Shown here: positions 20,674-30,432 of the stretch, piece after piece
Position numbering within the stretch: position 1 is the stretch's first letter
Layout: every line of letters begins with the position of its first letter
Source: Thereva unica
Taxonomy: Eukaryota; Arthropoda; Insecta; Diptera; Therevidae
Assembly: GCA_949987705.1 (NCBI GenBank)
Contig: OX465282.1
Coordinates: 62,617,922-62,681,921, forward strand
Direction: 5' to 3'
Length of the DNA stretch: 64,000 nt
The notes under the pieces: generated by a model
Seen by the model: only the letters and a program-made list of their open reading frames with translations
Told to the model about the DNA's origin: nothing
Database searches by the model: none
Made by a program: the position numbers and the translations under genes

Positions 20674-20855
20674 TGTATATACGCCTTGGAGTTCATCTCC
20701 ATAGTTGAGTGCGTCATGTTCTCAGTCTCGGATAAATGACAGCGAACTGCGGACGTGCCAGCTTGTGTATTCTAGTTTAAGGAACAGTTAAAATATAATT
20801 AGAAAACGCGTGTATTTAATTTTACTAATTATCTAAAAAAGAATAAAATATAACA
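20674..20855 (+). repeat. LTR (182 bp) of a gypsy-type element with adjacent primer site
   Basis: Begins TGTATATACGCC, ends ATATAACA, followed after one base by TGGCGACGAGGATAAAAC, a tRNA-like primer-binding site. A gag leader follows. No second copy found. Confidence 0.65.
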
Positions 20856-21132
20856 GTGGCGACGAGGATAAAACAAAAAAAGTGGCAGTACAAAACAAAA
20901 AAGTGAAAAATAAATGGCAAGTGGCTCTAAAATAATGTAATGGTGGAAACAAAAGACGGTGATTTTAAGCAGAATATGGCAACCACAAGTTTTAAATCAA
21001 ATGGATTCGAGCAATATATACCTGGAAACAATTTTAAAGTATGGGAAAAAAGGTTCCGCCAATTTTTATTAAGATAAAAAATAATAGAAGAAGAAAAAAC
21101 CATGTGGTTGATAACGGTGATCGGGTCGGAAC

Positions 21133-22355
21133 CAGTGGTGTTGTCGAGCCGGAACGCTCCGGAACGTCGTTCCGCTAATTCCTTTTTGGACAGGAACGCG
21201 TTCCGGAACTAAAGATGATTTCTGATAACGAGAATTTTTGACGATTTTTTGTATGTATTATCATAGACAAATAAAAGGAAAGATGTTCCATTTCAAATAA
21301 GAAAAGTGTGCACTTTCCTGATGAAAGAGCTTTCCTATTGCTGAGAGAGCTGCACTATTAATTGACAATATCCATTAATAACCTTAAAGTATTATTTCCA
21401 CTTCATATTTTTAAATTTGTTACTATTTTACATCTTGAAATCTTGCAAAACGCAATAATTTTTATCTGAATCTTTACGAAAATTAAACATTTCCCAATCT
21501 GAAAAATAAACATATTGCGGAAATGTTTTTTGTAAATCAAAACGAAATCAAAACTCGCACAAAACAAACGGTTTTACTTACTTTTGCAAAGTAGTAAAAA
21601 CCGAAAAGTCTGACCTGAAAAACCAAAATTGTAACTGCCTCCAAATGTGCAATTGATTTTTGTCATTCAAATAAAAATCAAACAGCTGTTTTCTTATTCA
21701 AATAGATTCCCGCCAACAATTTTATCCCCTTAATAAAATTTTCCTAGAAAAAAATATAAACATTCTTATATACATATATGTACGTATGCCGATATTTCAT
21801 AAATAAGAAAACCTATAAAAAAAGCGCAAACGCAAACAACTCGACCATTCTGCCATGCTCCCATCCATCCCTAACATTTTTCTTTTCATTTAGTTTTAAT
21901 CTCTCCAAATACTCAAGTCTCTTGACAGTGCCACCGAAAATAATAATTTAGAGGGGGCAGCTTTCGTTTGGAGGAAGCTTAAATGGAGGAAATAGGAAAG
22001 CTCTTTCATCAGTAAAGTGCACACTTTTCTTATATGAAATTTTTCCTTTTATTTGTCTATGGTATTATTATAAACAAGGGTTTGAACCGAACCCGAACCG
22101 GAATAAAAACCGGAGCGAACCGGCTTGTTTTTCCGAACCGTGAACCGGAGTCCGGAACGTTTTTTTCTGTATTGGTAGATGAAATTCCCATCTTTGTAGT
22201 TTTTACATTTCCCACCCTTAGTGTAAGAATTTGAGTATGTATGTGAGTAAATTTGGGACATGAGACCGCACGTAGCGGCCGCCTACCCAGGATCGGCCCT
22301 GTCTATATAATTATATATACGCGTTCCGGTAAAAAAAATTAGCACAACACCACTG
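21133..22355. mobile_element. Non-autonomous hAT transposon
   Basis: Ends CAGTGGTGTTGT and ACAACACCACTG, flanked by the 8 bp duplication GTCGGAAC (21125-21132 and 22356-22363), both hallmarks of hAT. No transposase. Of its 1223 bp, 800 are a second nested element; the hAT remainder is rich in CCGGAAC/GTTCCGG words near both ends. Confidence 0.9.
21262..22061. mobile_element. 800 bp element nested in the hAT, long TIR
   Basis: CATAGACAAATAAAAGG at the left pairs with its reverse complement at the right; similarity continues about 75 bp (GTGTGCACTTT, GAAAGAGCTTTCCTATT). GTATTAT flanks both ends (21255-21261, 22062-22068), a 7 bp TSD (8 with one mismatch). Inner part has no coding frame. An 8 bp TSD and CA...TG ends would fit a P-like or hAT-like family; not assigned. 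Confidence 0.75.
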
Positions 22356-22399
22356 GTCGGAACCATGTGAAGTATTACTGCTGGAACAGAATGTGCAGC

Positions 22400-22918
22400 T
22401 TGCCGCTGCCGCCGTAGCTGTCGCAGGAGCTGTCAAATATTGAAATAAGCACACCCCTATTACACAAGCACAATGTGCCGCTGAATCTGCGGCTGACGCT
22501 GCAACTGCAGCCAGGCTTTCGGATATTTGAAATTTTGCAGAGCGACAAACGACATTTCATAGTAATTCCTGTTCTAGCAGCCGAATGGGTCGGTCGCGCT
22601 CTTGAATTCGGCTAAATTTTGCGGTGTATATCGCTGACTTGTGACTTGATTAGTTTGGACTTGTCGGTGGGCACCTAGGAAAATTCCTCACTAGCTACCA
22701 ATATTATCAAAGTAAAATTTTTCAACAATTAAGTGTCTTAAAATAAATCGTGTGTTCTTATAAATCTTGAAAGAACATAACCTTTTGTTTTCATGACGAA
22801 ATCCCGCCTATCAGTTGCAAAATTAGATGTGTTGAATCTTAGTATAAAGGGTTCATGCTATAAAGTTTTCAGCAATTCAGTGTTTTTAACCCTTAACCTG
22901 GTAAGCTATTTTAGTAAC
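22400..22918. other. Unassigned stretch between gag fragment and piggyBac
   Basis: A GC-rich Ala-coding block (22400-22530, GCTGCCGCC-type words in both orientations) then AT-rich sequence. A ~50 bp piece (TTTTGTTTTCATGACGAAAT...CAGTTGCAAAA, 22783-22830) recurs at about 25213-25260 on the other side of the piggyBac. No gene supported. Confidence 0.5.
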
Positions 22919-23314
22919 TTAACCTGGCAGAGTGTGTCCAATGGACACATATGGAAAAAATATTATCCATTGCAATAGTTAAACACAAATTAGGTAATAA
23001 GATAAATTATATATTATTTCTCTTATCAACTAAGAATACTAATTTAACAAAAAAAACGTATATTCAATGTTTACTGGACAAATGTAACATCGTTTTTTCG
23101 CTTAACGCCACTGGATGCACCCGATACTTGTTCATTTCCATCTATTTCAGCAAATATTTCTCTATCCCATATGATATGTACCGTCTAATATGTGGAAAAA
23201 CTAATCCTTGTGCAATTTACTCCAGAAAAGAAAGCCGAGATATGTATGGCGGATGATATTTTATTGTAAAATGCAATGCCAGCTGTATCCAAGTATTACA
23301 AAAATACATATATG

Positions 23315-24000
23315 TTATAAGGGCCATCGACAGTTTTCCTCTTTGTGGTATAAACATGAATCGTTTGGTCGAAGGTATCCACTCTGCCTGTGGTGGAATT
23401 GTAATATTTCCTGCTTATTTTGTTTTGCAGCATCATCTTGGCTTGTATGATTCATAGAAGATAGCAGAATTACTGCTGTAGAGTTTTCAGGCACATAAGA
23501 CACTAGAGTATACATTTTAGTGAACCCAAATAAACTAGAGTCCTTATTTCTAATCTTTGAAAGTCTATACTGCTGTGGCATGTACGTTTCATTCTTGCTT
23601 ATTGTACCAACCATCGTAAGGCCTTTGACTAAAAAATTTTGTGTCAGGTGCATGCTTGTAAAAAAGTTGTCGAAAGTTACATTTCTAGTTGTTCGTTCAT
23701 AGGGTTGGCACAACTTTTCCACAACTTGCATGTCCAGATTGACAGCTCGACAGCTTTCCATGCCATACTTATTAGCGTTTGAAGGAATATATTGTTTGAA
23801 GGGACGTTGACCTCTAAACGGAACTAGCTGTTCATCAACCGTTATATTTTCACGTGGGACGTAAATTTTTTTTAAATTTATAAGTAGTTTCTGCCAAACA
23901 TCTCTAATGGGAGACCATTTTTTCGGAGATCACGATAGTTTCTTGTAGCTATATTTTGAAATCGCCACATGCCACATGGTTGCTTTGTATACATAGTTGA
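23315..24000 (-). pseudogene. piggyBac transposase (DDE_Tnp_1_7) remains
   Basis: Reading down the minus strand: VDEQLVPFRGQRPFKQYIP carries the first catalytic D, followed by NANKYGMESC, then the open frame 23761-23315 with RNVTFDNFFTSMHLTQNFL (second D), LTMVGTISKNETYMPQ and LVSYVPENSTAVILLSSMNH. A frameshift near 23400 puts the third acidic block (GRVDTFDQ) in another frame. The N-terminal part beyond 24000 is degraded and cut by the SINE. Inactive. Confidence 0.88.
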
Positions 24001-24189
24001 ACCATAAAATGTATGCCACATTCTGTACACTGCTACGTGGCCACGATCCTTTTCATATCCACTTATTATATTCGGATAAATGCTCTAAGCTCCAAAATAT
24101 CGGTCGATTTCCAAGCTTTGTTTTGTGCGTTTAGAACTCGATACACTTCCAATAAATTTTGCCATAATTCCATAATATTTTTTAAGATT

Positions 24190-24652
24190 TGGTGGTCTAG
24201 GGGTAAGGGGCCTGACTATTATCACAAAGGTCCCGGGTTCGAATCCCGGCCAGCCCCAAGGTCCTTCGCCTTTTCCACTTTCCCACCTACATAACTTTCA
24301 TTTTTTCTTCTTCCCTCTTTACATTCCTGATTCCTTCTGCCATAGCCTTCTTCCTTAGCCCTTCCCGCGCCACCAAAAGTGCATGTCATCGGTTGGTTGA
24401 TGAGATTCAACTCGTTTGAAGAGGCATAACACAACAGCGCCAGCGAGTTGTTTCCCGATGCCCCGATGTCAAAGTCGCGATATTAATGGTTGGGAGTAGG
24501 TGGACTGAAAATATCGCGGGTAGATTGTGGCAGTTCCTTCTTCCCCGACTAGAGCTGCTGTTCGACATTGCACTCTATACGTAGAACATAGATTGTCGAC
24601 AGTATAAAGGGGCTTTCCCTGAGCCTCTAATCTTATCACATAAAAAAAGACC
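24190..24652 (+). mobile_element. tRNA-derived SINE, copy 1
   Basis: Head resembles a tRNA: A box TGGTCTAGGGGTAAGG, B box GGTTCGAATCC, then GGCCAGCCCCA. The body (CATGTCATCGGTTGGTTGAT, GAGATTCAACTCGTTTGAAG) matches copy 2 at 37278. It ends with a short A-run. The anticodon region does not fold as a tRNA gene and the copy sits inside piggyBac, so it is a SINE rather than a tRNA gene. Confidence 0.88.
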
Positions 24653-24666
24653 CCCCTTATAACCTC

Positions 24667-24793
24667 GACACACTAGAACACTTAATCCGGATTATGACGT
24701 CAGAATGACGTAGACTCCATTTTCTTTCCATATCTTTTATATGGGTCTACGTCATTTTGACGTCATAATCTAGATTAAGGATGCTAGTGTGTC
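24667..24793. mobile_element. 127 bp palindromic MITE
   Basis: GACACACTAG...TTAATC..GATTATGACGTCA pairs with TGACGTCATAATC..GATTAA...CTAGTGTGTC; the whole unit folds into one hairpin with arms of about 55 bp. Each arm contains a TGACGTCA or near-TGACGTCA (CRE-like) word. Confidence 0.75.
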
Positions 24794-25369
24794 TCCGGTA
24801 TTAGGTCCTTTTCAAACCAGTGTTTGCTAAGCGTAAAATTTTCTTCAGAAAAAGCAATAAAATCACAACCAAATCGCATAATTTTGCCTTAAGGCTCTTA
24901 TGTGTCCAATGGACACATTCTATCAGTTTGTGTTACATTTTTGGAAAATTTAAAAAAAAACGTTCACAAATATTTTTTATTTTACAAAAACTTACAAATT
25001 TACGTAAGCAATACTATGATAATAAAATACAAAAAAGGCCATAAGCATTCTTGGTTCCAAAAATAAGTTTAACGAATTTTAATTTTGGAATGTGTCCAAT
25101 GGACACGCCTTACAGGTTAAATAAATCTTAAAGAAGTGTTGTTAAGTGTTAAACTTCATCTTAACTTTTAAACATTGCGAATACGAAAAAACAAGGAAAA
25201 ACATTATTAACTTTTGTTTTCATGACGAAATTCCGTCTCCCAGTTGCAAAACTAGAAACGATGAATTCTGTAATAAAGTTCTAGGCAACTACATGGGCCA
25301 TGTATCTAAAGTGAACCTTTTGTTTAATAACAACAACTAACCTCAAAGAAAGAAAGAATTTAGCTAATC

Positions 25370-25725
25370 ATGGAATTCCAACCTGAAATTCTAATAGAAA
25401 AAGTGAGAAATTTTCCGTGTTTATGGGATATATCAGCAAAAGATTACAAAAACAATAAAAAAATGGAATGCTGGGATAAAATAAGCAAAGAGTGCGGAAT
25501 TCATAGTAAGTATTAGGTTTTGTTATTGTTTTTTCCTACTTACATTATTAATAATTTGTTTAAATTATATTTCAGTTGACAAATGCAAAAGTAAGTGGAA
25601 AACCTTCGGAATAGTTTCTGCAGGGAGAAAAAAAATCTTCAATGTACATCTGGCCAAGCTGCCGCTGAAAGTGAGCCCGGGTGAAAGTATTTCAAAGACA
25701 TATTGCTGACAGCATTAAGCCAAGA
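25370..25725 (+). pseudogene. MADF-domain gene fragment
   Basis: Exon 1 (25370-25510) reads MEFQPEILIEKVRNFPCLWD then ISAKDYKNNKKMECWDKISK; a GT-AG intron of about 65 bp leads to IDKCKSKWKTF. Two frameshifts follow and the frame is lost at about 25725, where errantivirus B begins. Probably a partner gene from a Harbinger-like element or a truncated host gene. Confidence 0.6.
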
Positions 25726-25734
25726 GAGTAAGTT

Positions 25735-26885
25735 GTAAGGGAAGCGAGACTATAGGGAAGACTCCGGCCTTACTTTCACGAATGCGATAAAGCATGAAAT
25801 CCGTACAACAAACTCAGCCCCGGTCTTTGCTAAAACTTATAGAAGTACAATCGCAATTAAAATAAATGTTGGAAAAGAAAATAATTAGGCATAGCAACTC
25901 TCCCTATTCGGCACCAGTTTGGATAGTTCCAAAAAAACTAGACGCGAGAGTTATGGTGTCAAACATAAGTCACGATGAAAATAATATAAAATTGCATGAA
26001 AGCAACGTGACTTATGTTGCTCCCAAACAACTCCCCAAAGATATCATGAATGGACTAATTATTGGTAAGCAAAACCAATAATCAGTCCATATTTCGCAAT
26101 TCTCATACTTCATGAACGACGATCGTTTCCGGCACACTCCACCAAAAATTGATTGGTAATTATTTTCCAGTAACCACAAAAATTGATTTCGAAGTTTTGA
26201 ATAAAAATCGGAAATGCAAGAATAAGCATTTCCGTTTGAAAAGTTAAAGTGAGTACAAGGGTCAAAAATTCATGAAGTATCGGAATCGATCAAATCAATT
26301 TCAATAATTAGTCTTAAGAGATCGTTTTAAATAAATCGTATAACATAAACCGAAGAGATCGTTTTAAATAAATCGTATAACATAAATTTGTAAAAGCACT
26401 CCGAAGAGAGCTTAATCTTTCGAAAATTTATTTAATAAACTGTAATTAAGGAACAAAGTGTTTCTGTGGTTTTACGTTGTTTATTTACAAGAAAAAATTG
26501 TTTTTTTAAATACTTAAACAATTAAGTATTAAACTCGAGCGGTAAACGCAAATGGAGGTTGGTCATCGACTATAGAATGTTGAATGAAACCTCCACCGAT
26601 GACAAATATCCCCTGCCGAATATAGATGAAATATTAGAGAAACTTGGCAGATGCCAAATGCCAATACTTTTCCACCTTTGATTTAGCAAAGGGCTTCTAC
26701 CAAATAGAGGTAGCAGAAAAAGATATACATAAGACAGCGTTCAGCGTTGAAAGAGGACATTACGAGTTCCTTCGTATGCCATTTGGACTGGACCAATTTT
26801 AAGGTATCCTGACTTCACTAAAACCTTTACGGTTCAAACCGATGCAAGCCAGTTTGCAGTAGGAGCGATTTTGTCCCAAGACAAT
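25735..26885 (+). pseudogene. Element B reverse transcriptase and RNase H start
   Basis: LTFTNAIKHEIRTTNSAPVF, MLEKKIIRHSNSPYSAPVWI and VPKKLDA precede the solo [47 protein letters not shown] and [11 protein letters not shown] follow it. Directly after MPFGL the text jumps to [18 protein letters not shown] (RNase H), so roughly 200 codons including the YxDD active site were deleted. The piece ends at the AAT target of Harbinger #3. Inactive. Confidence 0.85.
25949..26535 (+). mobile_element. Solo LTR (587 bp) in element B RT, CGAG TSD
   Basis: Starts AGTTATGGTG and ends ATTAAACT, flanked by CGAG (25945-25948, 26536-26539). Removing it restores KLDASGKRKWR. AGT...ACT ends with a 4 bp TSD are typical of errantivirus-group LTRs. 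It contains two hairpins (25960-26025 and 26050-26087), a 36 bp tandem duplication (26317-26388, AGAGATCGTTTTAAATAAAT...) and a late AATAAA signal. Confidence 0.85.
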
Positions 26886-27115
26886 GGGTAACTTCAAAAA
26901 CGCAGCGATGCAAATATTTGCTAAACTGATGCACGTCAAAAATTCAAAAACTTTGTTGCGCATTATGATGCGATGATTCTGACTTCATTAACGCATTGTT
27001 ACGGTATGCGATGCACATAAATCAAGCACACCTGGCATCACCGAATTTCTTGATGCTTAGTATCAAAATAAAAACGTCAAAAAAGGCCGCGAAAATTTTA
27101 CATTGCAGAAGAAAA

Positions 27116-27856
27116 ATGGAACTCGATAAAGGCGAAAAGTAGGTGGATTTATAAAATTATAATTATAAGGGCATATTTATAAATATATTTCTTAGGCAGG
27201 ACAAAACATTGGACTACACAACAAATTAAATTATTAATAAACGTACGTCTCAAACATGAGAATGAGTTTAAATCGGGGAAAAAAAAGAAGTCGGTCTTAT
27301 GGGAAAGAGTAAAAGCTGAAATTATAAAGACTGATGATGGTTTTCCCTTTACAAAAGGAAGAAATTATGAGAAAATTTCTTAACATTATGTAGCATTACT
27401 TAAAAAAGGATTAAAAAACGCAACAAAGAAACTGGCAGAGATGCAACTTGTTGGGAATTTTTTTATGTTATGGATGAGGCTTATGGCTCAAAACATTCAA
27501 TAGATCCGCCAATAGAGTATTTGATTAGTTCTTTGGAACAAATTGATCCTCAAGAAATTGGAACTCATACAATAAGTGAAGAAGAATCAATATTCTACGC
27601 AAATGAACCATCTACACCTGTAATAATTTGTTCAGCTAATGGGAACACCACAAATAAAAGAGCAAGAATGTCTAAGTCATCAGAAACGGATCGGGTGTTA
27701 CAATTTTTAAAAGATGAATCTTCCAAAGATGAAGAACGCCACAATGCTCTCCTTGAAATTGAACGAGAAAAATTAGAAATGGAAAAAGAACGTATTAAGG
27801 AAATATATGAATTGAAGAACTGTATTCGAGATTTGTTAGCACAGAAATCTAAATGA
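27116..27856 (+). pseudogene. Harbinger #3 SANT/Myb-like protein
   Basis: A short first exon (MELDKGEK) is followed by an intron and RTKHWTTQQIKLLINVRLKH, WERVKAEIIKTDD (SANT-type helices). A frame break near 27380 leads to RNKETGRDATCWEFFYVMDE and then an open frame to the stop at 27856 ending in a Glu/Lys-rich coiled coil (EIEREKLEMEKERIKEIYE). Partner of the transposase at 28338-39165; broken. Confidence 0.75.
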
Positions 27857-27876
27857 GTGAGTGCAGTGAAAATTAA

Positions 27877-28125
27877 GGGGCCTATTGCGAATGTCGTCAA
27901 TTTGACGACCTTGAGTCGATGTTACAATTTCTTACTGCGAAAGCCGATTTTTGTCGATAAAATCATAAATATGAGTCGATTACATTTTTGACGTCGACTT
28001 GACACTACGTAATCGACTCAAATTTATGCTTTTATAGACTAATTTTGCCAAAAATCGACTTTTGTATTAAGAAATTTTAACATCGACTCAAAGTCGTCAA
28101 ATTGAAAACATCCGCAATAGGCCCC
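27877..28125. mobile_element. 249 bp palindromic MITE, TAA TSD
   Basis: GGGGCCTATTGCGAATGT and its mirror ACATCCGCAATAGGCCCC; arms similar over about 75 bp (GTCGTCAATTTGACGAC, GAGTCGATGTTA). TAA flanks both sides (27874-27876, 28126-28128), pointing to a Harbinger-mobilised MITE. Confidence 0.88.
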
Positions 28126-29770
28126 TAAGTCTCATTTTTATAAATGTTGAAGTGCATATATTAAAACCCACCTACTCTACTTGTAAAGAATACGTGTTTT
28201 CTTTTTACCCTGTAAAGAATACTTTTTTTTCTGAAAAGAATGCATTTTATTTATTTTTATATTAATAACTTTGTTAAAGAGATTTTATAGTTATAATAAA
28301 TTTAAGGAAAAAAATAGATGTTTTTTATAAACTTTTATTATGCAGAAAATAATAATGTTAAATTATCTCGTTTTATTCTTCCTTCTTCAGTTGAATTAGT
28401 TTCATTTTCATGGTTATGAGAAAAAAAGTTTTCATTTACGCTATCAATTGCAATATTGTTTGTACTACTTGGGTTTTGTTCTCTGTTTATAATAAAATTA
28501 TGCAATGTTACACAAGACATGACAATATATTTAATATGCCTTGTGTCACGTTATATCAATATAGGTAAGAATTTGGAATTTTTTCTTTAGTATACCAAAG
28601 GCTTGCTCTATGCAAACCCTTGTTGAACTGAGATAATAATTGTATTTCAGTCCCGCTTACACTCGCGTAGTGAACGGATGTGAATTTCGATAAAATTCCT
28701 AGCAAGTAACGAGTACTTTTTCTTTTCGCAAATAACAAAAAAAACATAAAAACATAAAGCGTGTTCGAAGTGTTTACTTAAATGAAGTGGACTCCGATCA
28801 GTCCACTTCGGATTCAATAGAGGAAATTGTTAAAAAGCAATTAGCTAACAATAAATCCAGCAAAATGAGTAAAACGACAACCAAAGCATCGTCTCCAGCC
28901 AAAAAAAAATCGACTGCAAAACAAAAGACCATGTGACAACAGTACTTCCCTGAGTACAAATTACTTTGCTCCATTGCAAACAATGGCTGATGAAGAAGCG
29001 GAACCCCGTTTGGACGAGGAAAATTCGAATCCTAAAGTGGAAAAAAAGTCAACGGCTCCAAGACCGCCACCTATAAATGTAATTAAAAGTAATAGTGAAT
29101 ACATTCACAAAATTCTGGCTGATGATCAGATTACTGATTATGTCGTTAAAAACATGTCAATCGGTATCAAAATATTAGCGAAATCAATGGTTGTGTATCA
29201 TGAAATTTGCTTAAAATTAAAGAAATTGAATTGTGAGTACTACACCCACACTTTAAGGACTGAATTACCTTTTAAAGCTGTGTTATGTGGATTAGAAACC
29301 ACTGATTTCGAAGCTCTGAAAGCATACTTCACTGCGGCAGGCGTAAAGTGCCTCGATGTAAAAGCTGTAACCAGAAAACAACAACCTGGCATAAACCAAA
29401 AACAGCAATTCTTTATTGTTTACTTTGAAAGAGGTTCTATAACCCTAAAAGCATTGCGAGAAAAATTTAGTGTTATAAACAAAACAATTGTTAGATGGGA
29501 TTTTCATAGAAAACTTCCCAATAAAATAACCCAATGCTACAACGTTTGGCCATGGAGCCAAAAACTGTAACATAAAAACCTTCTGTGGAAATTGTTCTGA
29601 GCATCATGAAACGGCCAACTGTACGGCGCAGTGCGTTCTAAAGTGTGCAAACTGTCATGGCAACCACTCTTCCACTGATCAAAATTGCCCTAGTCGAAAA
29701 AACTATGTAGTTTTTCGCGAAAAAATGCATATCCGAAGGCCCAGAAACACTCAAATAAATCGAGGATATA

Positions 29771-30017
29771 TGTGGGAATCGAGAATTCGCACTAACACAC
29801 ACATTGATCGAGACTGATCGTGCCTCGATCAGTTACAAGAATTAGTTTTAGTCAGTCTTAAAGTAGTAACCGTGGACGTGGAATCATATTTTTTTTTTAA
29901 TAGATCCAATACCGTTTCTTTGAAATATTATAAAATTATTATCGGTTTTTATATTAAAATTATGGAAGTTCTTAAAGTTCTCGTTTTTTAATATTCTTTA
30001 CCATTTAAAATCCCACA
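29771..30017 (+). repeat. 5' LTR of young gypsy
   Basis: Begins TGTGGGAATCGAGAATTCGC and ends AAAATCCCACA; TGTGGG/CCCACA are inverted ends. The right LTR copy starts at 34425. Confidence 0.95.
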
Positions 30018-30019
30018 TT

Positions 30020-30037
30020 TGGGGGCTCAACCGGGAT
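30020..30037 (+). other. Primer-binding site, tRNA-Pro type
   Basis: TGGGGGCTCAACCGGGAT, 2 bases after the LTR. The 3' end of tRNA-Pro would pair except at two middle positions (AA in place of GT). The following TTG extends the match. Confidence 0.65.
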
Positions 30038-30432
30038 TTGCAACAAAAAATCGCGAAATTTTTTTTTAATAAACGAGAGCCGCAGTCGAAGTAAATTTTT
30101 CGGGTACCGTTGGGTGGAATTTAGCATATGCCGAGAGCGATAACAACGGATTTGTATGAAAATATTTTTTAATTACTGTGCAGTGAACTAAAAGTGGATA
30201 TTTGTTGAATACAAATTTGTTTTAATATCGAAAAATAATCGCTCGTAAAATAATTTAAGAACAAAGAACAAATGGTGTGAAAATAATCTAGCGGCAAAAT
30301 CGCGCTAAGAAAAATATTAAAAGAAAGTGGAATTTGGTGTTGTAAAATTGAATTCAGTGCCAACAGAATATTCGGTGATTTTACATAAAGCAGAAGTTGT
30401 GTCAGAAAACGTAAATAAAAAACGGTGGAATA

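Larger units (their letters stand above)
20976..22400 (+). pseudogene. Gypsy gag fragment split by hAT element
   Basis: MATTSFKSNGFEQYIPGNNF then KVWEKRFRQFLL, a stop, and KTMWLITVIGSEP: the gag N-terminal pattern of Mag-type gypsy elements. It breaks at the 8 bp hAT target GTCGGAAC and resumes at 22356 as SEPCEVLLLEQ, then is lost. The element continuing from the LTR at 20674. Confidence 0.65.
22919..25120 (-). mobile_element. piggyBac transposon, degraded
   Basis: TTAA at both ends (22919-22922, 25117-25120) with inverted ends CCTGGCAGAGTGTGTCC and CCTGTAAGGCGTGTCC. The near-palindrome TGTGTCCAATGGACACA is in both termini and again at 24901. Minus-strand transposase remains lie inside, and a SINE and a palindromic MITE interrupt the 5' half. 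Confidence 0.85.

Noticed and set aside
24200..24275. tRNA gene call from A and B boxes
   Set aside because: The head lacks a proper anticodon stem, is followed by a body shared with 37278-37755 and an A-tail, and lies inside a transposon: it is a SINE.
24222..24434. Arg/Glu-rich minus-strand frames here and at 37292-37657
   Set aside because: Both are antisense readings of the SINE body.
26317..26388. CRISPR-like direct repeats
   Set aside because: Only two adjacent copies without spacers, inside a solo LTR of a eukaryotic genome.
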